Shown: positions 60,372-64,000 of the stretch, piece by piece | Position numbering within the stretch: position 1 is the stretch's first letter | How the letters are laid out: the number at the start of each line of letters is the position of its first letter | NCBI RefSeq assembly: GCF_006715395.1 | Contig: NZ_VFNC01000001.1 | Coordinates: forward strand, 2,170,001 to 2,234,000 | Direction: 5' to 3' | Length of the DNA stretch: 64,000 bases | Origin: Streptomyces sp. SLBN-31 | GTDB lineage: Bacteria > Actinomycetota > Actinomycetes > Streptomycetales > Streptomycetaceae | Made by a program: the position numbers and the translations under genes | Notes under the pieces: model-generated | Databases searched by the model: none | Told to the model about the DNA's origin: nothing | Seen by the model: the letters and a program-made list of their open reading frames with translations, nothing else

Positions 60372-61460
60372 ATGACGGTGGAGACGCCGACACCGGGTTC
60401 TGCGGTGCTTTCCTTCATGCCGGTGGCGGCGATGGCGGTGGTGGCCGGGGCGGATGTCGTCGCCGGGCCGGGGGTGGGGCTCCTGCCGCTGGTCTCGCTC
60501 GGGCCGGCGTTCTCCGGGCTGGTGGGTGGATGGCGGCGCACGGCCCTGATCGGCGTGGTGGCGCTGATGCTGTGTGTGGCGCTGGGGCTGTACGACGGGC
60601 TGTTCGAGGAGCGCCGCGGTTTCACCGCCATGGCATCGGTGGCAGGTGTCACCGGCGGGGGTATCGCGGCTGCTTTGACGCGCTCGCGCCGGGAGGCGGA
60701 GTTGGCCAGTGTCCGCTCGATCGCGGAGGTGGCGCAGCGGGTGTTGCTGCGCCCCGTGCCGCGGACCGCTGGCCCGCTGCAGGCGGCGGTGTCGTACACC
60801 TCGGCGGTCGCGGAGGCGCGCATCGGCGGGGACCTGTACGAGATGGTGGCCTCCCCGAACGGGATCCGGGTGATCGTGGGCGATGTGCAGGGCAAGGGCC
60901 TGACCGCTGTGGAGACCGCCGCCGTGGTGCTCGGTGCTTTCCGGGAGGCGGCCCATGAGGAGCCCGATCTGGTCGGGCTGGGGGAGCGGCTGGAGCGCAG
61001 TGTGGCCCGGGATCTGGAGGGGGAGAAGTTCGTCACCGCCGTCCTCGCCGAGATCGGTTCGGACCACGGAGTCGTGTTCCTCAACTACGGCCACCCGGCC
61101 CCCATGGTCGTACGCCGCGACGGCGCGGTCGACTTCCCGCAGCCACTTGCATACGCCCTCCCCCTGGGACTGGGTGTCCACGACAGCGAAGGGCCCAAGC
61201 CCTATCGGGTGGATTTCGCGCCCGGCGAACAGATACTGCTGTACACCGACGGGGTCACCGAGGCCCGGGACTCGGACGGCTCCTTCTACCCTCTCGGTGA
61301 GCGGGCGGGCCTGCTCAAGGAACCCGATGCCGGCCGTGCTCTGGAAGCACTGCGAGAGGACCTGGTCCGGCACGCTGGCGGTCCGCTCCACGACGACGCC
61401 GCCATGCTGTTGCTCCGGTATCACGGTCATGGGGAAGGAAAATCTGTTCCCATCGGGTGA
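60372..61460 (+). CDS. SpoIIE-type PP2C serine phosphatase with membrane N-terminus
   Basis: 362 aa, ATG with GGAGG 4 nt upstream. Two to three N-terminal membrane helices (FMPVAAMAVVAGADVVAGPGVGLLPLVSLGPAFSGLVG, TALIGVVALMLCVALGLYDGLF), a short linker, then the PP2C/SpoIIE domain (about residues 135-355) with the metal-binding blocks ARIGGDLYEM and VGDVQGKGLTA, LNYGHPAPMVV and ILLYTDGVTEARD. Such phosphatases act on anti-sigma-factor antagonists; no STAS or anti-sigma gene is adjacent. The MarR gene follows 34 bp downstream. Confidence 0.93.
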   Translation: MTVETPTPGSAVLSFMPVAAMAVVAGADVVAGPGVGLLPLVSLGPAFSGLVGGWRRTALIGVVALMLCVALGLYDGLFEERRGFTAMASVAGVTGGGIAAALTRSRREAELASVRSIAEVAQRVLLRPVPRTAGPLQAAVSYTSAVAEARIGGDLYEMVASPNGIRVIVGDVQGKGLTAVETAAVVLGAFREAAHEEPDLVGLGERLERSVARDLEGEKFVTAVLAEIGSDHGVVFLNYGHPAPMVVRRDGAVDFPQPLAYALPLGLGVHDSEGPKPYRVDFAPGEQILLYTDGVTEARDSDGSFYPLGERAGLLKEPDAGRALEALREDLVRHAGGPLHDDAAMLLLRYHGHGEGKSVPIG

Positions 61461-61494
61461 GTGAGCAGCGACTTCGGCAAGGTAGAAAGGACGT

Positions 61495-62031
61495 ATGCCG
61501 GAGCGTGAGAACCCTGCGGGGACGATGGACGACGTCGATGCGGTCACCAGTGCGGTGCTGACCGCATCCCGCCTGCTGGTGGCGGTCTCCGCCCACTCCC
61601 TTGCCGAGGTCGAGGATCGGGTGACCCTGCCGCAGTTCCGCATGCTGGTCGTGCTGTCCACCCGCGGTGCCACCAAGCTGGTGACCCTCGCCGACCTGCT
61701 GCAGGTGGCGCCGTCGACGGCCATGCGGATGGTCGACCGACTGATCGCGGCCGGTCTTGCCGTCCGGCAGACCAACCCGGACAACCGCCGCGAAACCCTG
61801 CTGCAGCTCACCGACGAAGGCCTGCGCACCGTCGAGGACGTCACAGCCCGGCGCCGCGCGGAGATCGCCGCCATCGTCGAGCGGCTCTCTCCGATCCAGC
61901 GCCTGGCGCTCGTCGAGGCGCTTGGCGCCTTCAACAAGGCGGGAGGCGAGCCCCCCGCCTCCGCCGTGGACGATCCGGAACCGCACCCTCTCGGCTGGGT
62001 CGTCGACGGTGTGACGGCACACGACGCGTGA
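61495..62031 (+). CDS. MarR-family transcriptional regulator
   Basis: 178 aa, ATG with AAAGGA upstream. Winged helix: VTLADLLQVAPSTAMRMVDRLIAAGLAVRQTNPDNRRETLLQLTDEG (about residues 60-110), flanked by the dimerisation helices typical of the family. It follows the phosphatase on the same strand. TTGCATAATGCAA directly downstream of the gene and similar palindromes nearby are candidate binding sites. Confidence 0.93.
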   Translation: MPERENPAGTMDDVDAVTSAVLTASRLLVAVSAHSLAEVEDRVTLPQFRMLVVLSTRGATKLVTLADLLQVAPSTAMRMVDRLIAAGLAVRQTNPDNRRETLLQLTDEGLRTVEDVTARRRAEIAAIVERLSPIQRLALVEALGAFNKAGGEPPASAVDDPEPHPLGWVVDGVTAHDA

Positions 62032-62090
62032 ATCGCCTCCTTCGGGCCGCCGCGATTTTCCGGGCTGCTCTTCTCTCAACGCAGAAGGTT

Positions 62091-62103
62091 TTGCATAATG
62101 CAA
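62091..62103. promoter_or_regulatory. Inverted repeat, candidate MarR-family site 2
   Basis: TTGCATAATGCAA has perfect 5-bp arms around TAA and is preceded by two more T residues, as in site 1. It lies 45 bp upstream of the next membrane-protein gene, in its expected promoter region. Confidence 0.55.
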
Positions 62104-62147
62104 TGGAAAGGTGAAGGGCTCTGCCGAACTCCGGCAGTGCTGACGAG

Positions 62148-62909
62148 GTGAAAGCCGGTCCAACCGCGGGGCACGTCCCCGAGTGGTGGCTGGCAGACGG
62201 ATGCGGGGGTGTGACGCGCGTGCGTCGCAAGGGTCGGCACTCGTCCCCCTCCCAGCCTCGCCTCATGGAGCATCTGCGGACTTCGGTATGGGGCCCGGCG
62301 GAGTTCGTCGGGCGGCCACCCTGGTGGCTGGTGGGGGAGGGGCTCCTGGCGGCAGTACTCGGCGCCGGGGCGATCGTCGGTACGGCGCTTTTCGGTGCCT
62401 GGACGGGCAGGCTCTCGCTGGCCGACGGCGAGGCGGGTCTTGTGTGCGCCGGAGCCCTGGCCCTGTATCTGTCTTTTGCCGGGGCCGGACGCGCACTGGT
62501 CGGCATCGTCGCGTTGCTCGGTATGTGCCTCGCGCTGCAGGCTCCGCAGGCCGCGGCAGGCATGGTGCTGGCGGAACGGGGGCGGGTGCAGTCCGTGGTG
62601 GTGACGTCGGTCGAGGACGGCCGGGCTTCGGACGGCTCCCCTGGCCGGTACCTGTGTTCGGTGGTGGACGCCGACGGTGTTCCGCTCAAGGTCCGCATCT
62701 GGCGTGGCTGCGGGAAGACGACCCGGCCCGGAGACGCGCTCGCCGTCGTGGACGACCCGGAGGGACGGGTGCCCCCGCGCGGTGCGCAGACGGGGCCCAG
62801 TGCCTCCGGGGCGCTGTTCGACATTGGCCCCTGGATCACAGCCCTCGCAGCCGCGACATTCCTCGCTGTCGTCCGCTCCTACCGGCTCTCCTACCCCGCC
62901 AAGACCTGA
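62148..62909 (+). CDS. Multi-pass membrane protein of unknown function
   Basis: 253 aa from the GTG at 62148; the start is uncertain because none of the in-frame candidates (GTG 62148, GTG 62211, ATG 62265) has a strong ribosome binding site. Predicted helices: WWLVGEGLLAAVLGAGAIVGTALFGAW, AGLVCAGALALYLSFAGAG with RALVGIVALLGMCLAL, and a last one in WITALAAATFLAVVRSY. Between them, an 85-residue segment (GRVQSVVVTSVEDGRASDGSPGRYLCSVVDADGVPLKVRIWRGC) may be an extracytoplasmic beta domain. No family recognised. Confidence 0.7.
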   Translation: MKAGPTAGHVPEWWLADGCGGVTRVRRKGRHSSPSQPRLMEHLRTSVWGPAEFVGRPPWWLVGEGLLAAVLGAGAIVGTALFGAWTGRLSLADGEAGLVCAGALALYLSFAGAGRALVGIVALLGMCLALQAPQAAAGMVLAERGRVQSVVVTSVEDGRASDGSPGRYLCSVVDADGVPLKVRIWRGCGKTTRPGDALAVVDDPEGRVPPRGAQTGPSASGALFDIGPWITALAAATFLAVVRSYRLSYPAKT

Positions 62910-62944
62910 AATCCGTCCGGCAGCGGTCAGGCAGACCGCGGTGA

Positions 62945-63685
62945 TCAGCGGGCCGACGGGCTGGGTGCCGGGGAGGCGGTGTTGATGTTCAGGTCGGGAC
63001 GGGGGGTGAGCACGGCGACCGGGGCGCCGGGTTGGGCCGCGGGTGGGGTGAGCTGCTCCTTGGGGAGTTTGGGCGGAGTGGTCTGCTGGAAGTTGACCTG
63101 GTCGAAGTTCACGACGCCGGTCTTCTCCAGCACGGTGATGTGGTCCAGGACGGTGTCGTTGGCCAGGTCGGCGAGCTGACGAACGAGCGTGTTCTTGGTG
63201 CTTGCGCGGATCTTGGCGATGGTGGGGAAGATCTGGCCGTGGGTGACGCGCATGATGTTGGCGGCGGTGGTGTCGAACTGTTTTCCGGACTCGGCCGCCG
63301 ACGTCTGCACGAACTGCTGCTGTTGCGGGGTGGCCTGGTTGGGCAGCGTGATGTTCAGCTCGGGGGCGATCTTGCGGCACAGCTCGTCGAGCCCGGCATG
63401 ACCGACGACCAGATGCCTGCCTGCCTCGCGCATCTCGGCAGTCGACCCCTTCTGGATCGCCAGCTCGCCCAGCGGGTACTCCCACAGCCCGGCTGAACGC
63501 ACCTTGACGACGAAGTCACGGTCGCCTTCGGTGAGCGGGCCGTACTGCGTGCTGGCGATGATCCGGTTCGGGTCGCTGGACACCTTCTGCACGCCGAGCA
63601 TGGCGGGGTAGGCGAGTGCGCTGAGGGTCAGTGCCAGCGCGCCGAGCACGACGACGGATCCGGCCTTGTTGTGTGAGATGGGCAT
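62945..63685 (-). CDS. Secreted or membrane-anchored DUF4142 protein
   Basis: 246 aa, ATG with GGAGG 4 nt upstream. N-terminal signal or anchor (SVVVLGALALTLSALAYPAML), then a helical DUF4142/ferritin-like region: LTEGDRDFVVKVRSAGLWEYPLGELAIQKGSTAEMREAGRHLVVGHAGLDELCRKIAPELNI and the central helices, followed by a Pro-rich tail (FQQTTPPKLPKEQLTPPAAQPGAP). A paralogue lies immediately upstream. Function unknown. A TTTGCAT half-site about 80 bp upstream resembles the MarR-type sites. Confidence 0.85.
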   Translation of the reverse strand: MPISHNKAGSVVVLGALALTLSALAYPAMLGVQKVSSDPNRIIASTQYGPLTEGDRDFVVKVRSAGLWEYPLGELAIQKGSTAEMREAGRHLVVGHAGLDELCRKIAPELNITLPNQATPQQQQFVQTSAAESGKQFDTTAANIMRVTHGQIFPTIAKIRASTKNTLVRQLADLANDTVLDHITVLEKTGVVNFDQVNFQQTTPPKLPKEQLTPPAAQPGAPVAVLTPRPDLNINTASPAPSPSAR

Positions 63686-63800
63686 GCTGCCTCCAGACGC
63701 GAGCGGCTTGTACGTCCAGAGGTACGGGCAGGCCGGACGGGCCGATCATTGCGCTGGGTAAAATTTGCATGCCGGTGTGCCGTGCGTCGCATTGCTGAGG

Positions 63801-64000
63801 TCATCCGACGGTGGGAGCAGGGGACGCCGACGGCGTCGTGGCCGGACCCGTCGGTACGCCCCCGGTCGGCAGTCCGGGGGGCACGGTGAGAGTGACCATC
63901 GGTGCTCCGGGCTGCGGCACCGGAGGTGTGACCTGGCCGGAGGGGAGCTTCGGCGGGGTCGTCTCCTGGAAGTTGACCTGGGCGAAGTTGACCAGCCCGG
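63801..64000 (-). CDS. DUF4142-type paralogue, C-terminal part (cut by window edge)
   Basis: 66 codons of the C-terminus are visible, ending at the TGA at 63801. GLVNFAQVNFQETTPPKLPSGQVTPPVPQPGAP aligns closely with GVVNFDQVNFQQTTPPKLPKEQLTPPAAQPGAP of the neighbouring gene, so the two are tandem duplicates on the same strand. The tail then diverges (Gly/Pro/Thr-rich). The start lies beyond the right edge. Confidence 0.8.
   Translation of the reverse strand, partial: GLVNFAQVNFQETTPPKLPSGQVTPPVPQPGAPMVTLTVPPGLPTGGVPTGPATTPSASPAPTVG

Noticed and set aside
1..64000. tRNA, rRNA, riboswitch or CRISPR features
   Set aside because: No cloverleaf with a standard anticodon arm, no rRNA sequence and no regularly spaced repeats were seen by eye; a covariance-model search would be needed to exclude small RNAs.

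Overview
The window looks like a Streptomyces chromosome (or a very close actinomycete). Support comes from the very high G+C with strong third-position bias, the many GTG starts behind GGAGG-like ribosome binding sites, and the gene content: GH18 chitinase with DasR-type operators, Sfp-type phosphopantetheinyl transferase, lipoprotein solute-binding proteins and an EspR-like regulator. No tRNA, rRNA, CRISPR array, prophage or complete insertion sequence was seen.

Left part (1-16.6 kb). A sugar uptake and glycosidase locus comes first: an ABC permease (cut by the left edge), its binding lipoprotein and a PfkB kinase on the minus strand, diverging from a DeoR repressor, a GH4 phospho-glycosidase and a GH38 alpha-mannosidase. 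A frameshifted sulfotransferase follows, then a secreted chitinase with two DasR-like operators, an ATP-grasp protein, a calcineurin-like phosphoesterase, a phosphopantetheinyl transferase, a small orphan protein, and a divergent pair made of an EspR-like DNA-binding protein and an MmyB-like ligand-binding protein.

Middle part (16.6-41.7 kb) holds three catabolic gene sets. (1) A GntR regulator with a Cache-type protein, a PotABCD-like transporter and a 4-hydroxyproline pathway: three-subunit flavin/iron-sulfur dehydrogenase, DapA-like deaminase, hydroxyproline epimerase and a second GntR regulator. (2) A LacI-controlled maltose-type transporter with a GH13 alpha-glucosidase and a secreted beta-helix glycanase resembling GH87 alpha-1,3-glucanases, so probably alpha-glucan use. 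(3) A minus-strand operon for an aromatic compound: Rieske oxygenase, a 57-residue unknown protein and an FMN/2Fe-2S reductase, all with overlapping start and stop codons, followed by a SsuABC/TauABC-type importer.

Right part (41.7-56.1 kb) is accessory and decayed. It has an orphan lipoprotein, an orphan gene bracketed by 28-bp direct repeats 1,000 bp apart, and many gene remnants: the C-terminus of a TetR regulator, the C-terminal half of RNase J joined head to head to the C-terminal third of KdpB, a truncated membrane protein joined to a truncated penicillin-binding protein, a chimeric repeat-protein ORF, a TfoX stub, a damaged SRPBCC gene and a twice-frameshifted flavoprotein gene. Within it kdpC, kdpE and kdpD look intact although kdpA and the catalytic part of kdpB are absent from the window.

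The last part (56-64 kb) carries a tautomerase-like/YHS protein, an ABC exporter with its TetR regulator, and a small group around a MarR regulator: a SpoIIE-type phosphatase, membrane proteins, a shortened F420-type reductase and tandem DUF4142 secreted proteins. Related TTGCA-N3-TGCAA palindromes recur here and suggest a local MarR regulon.
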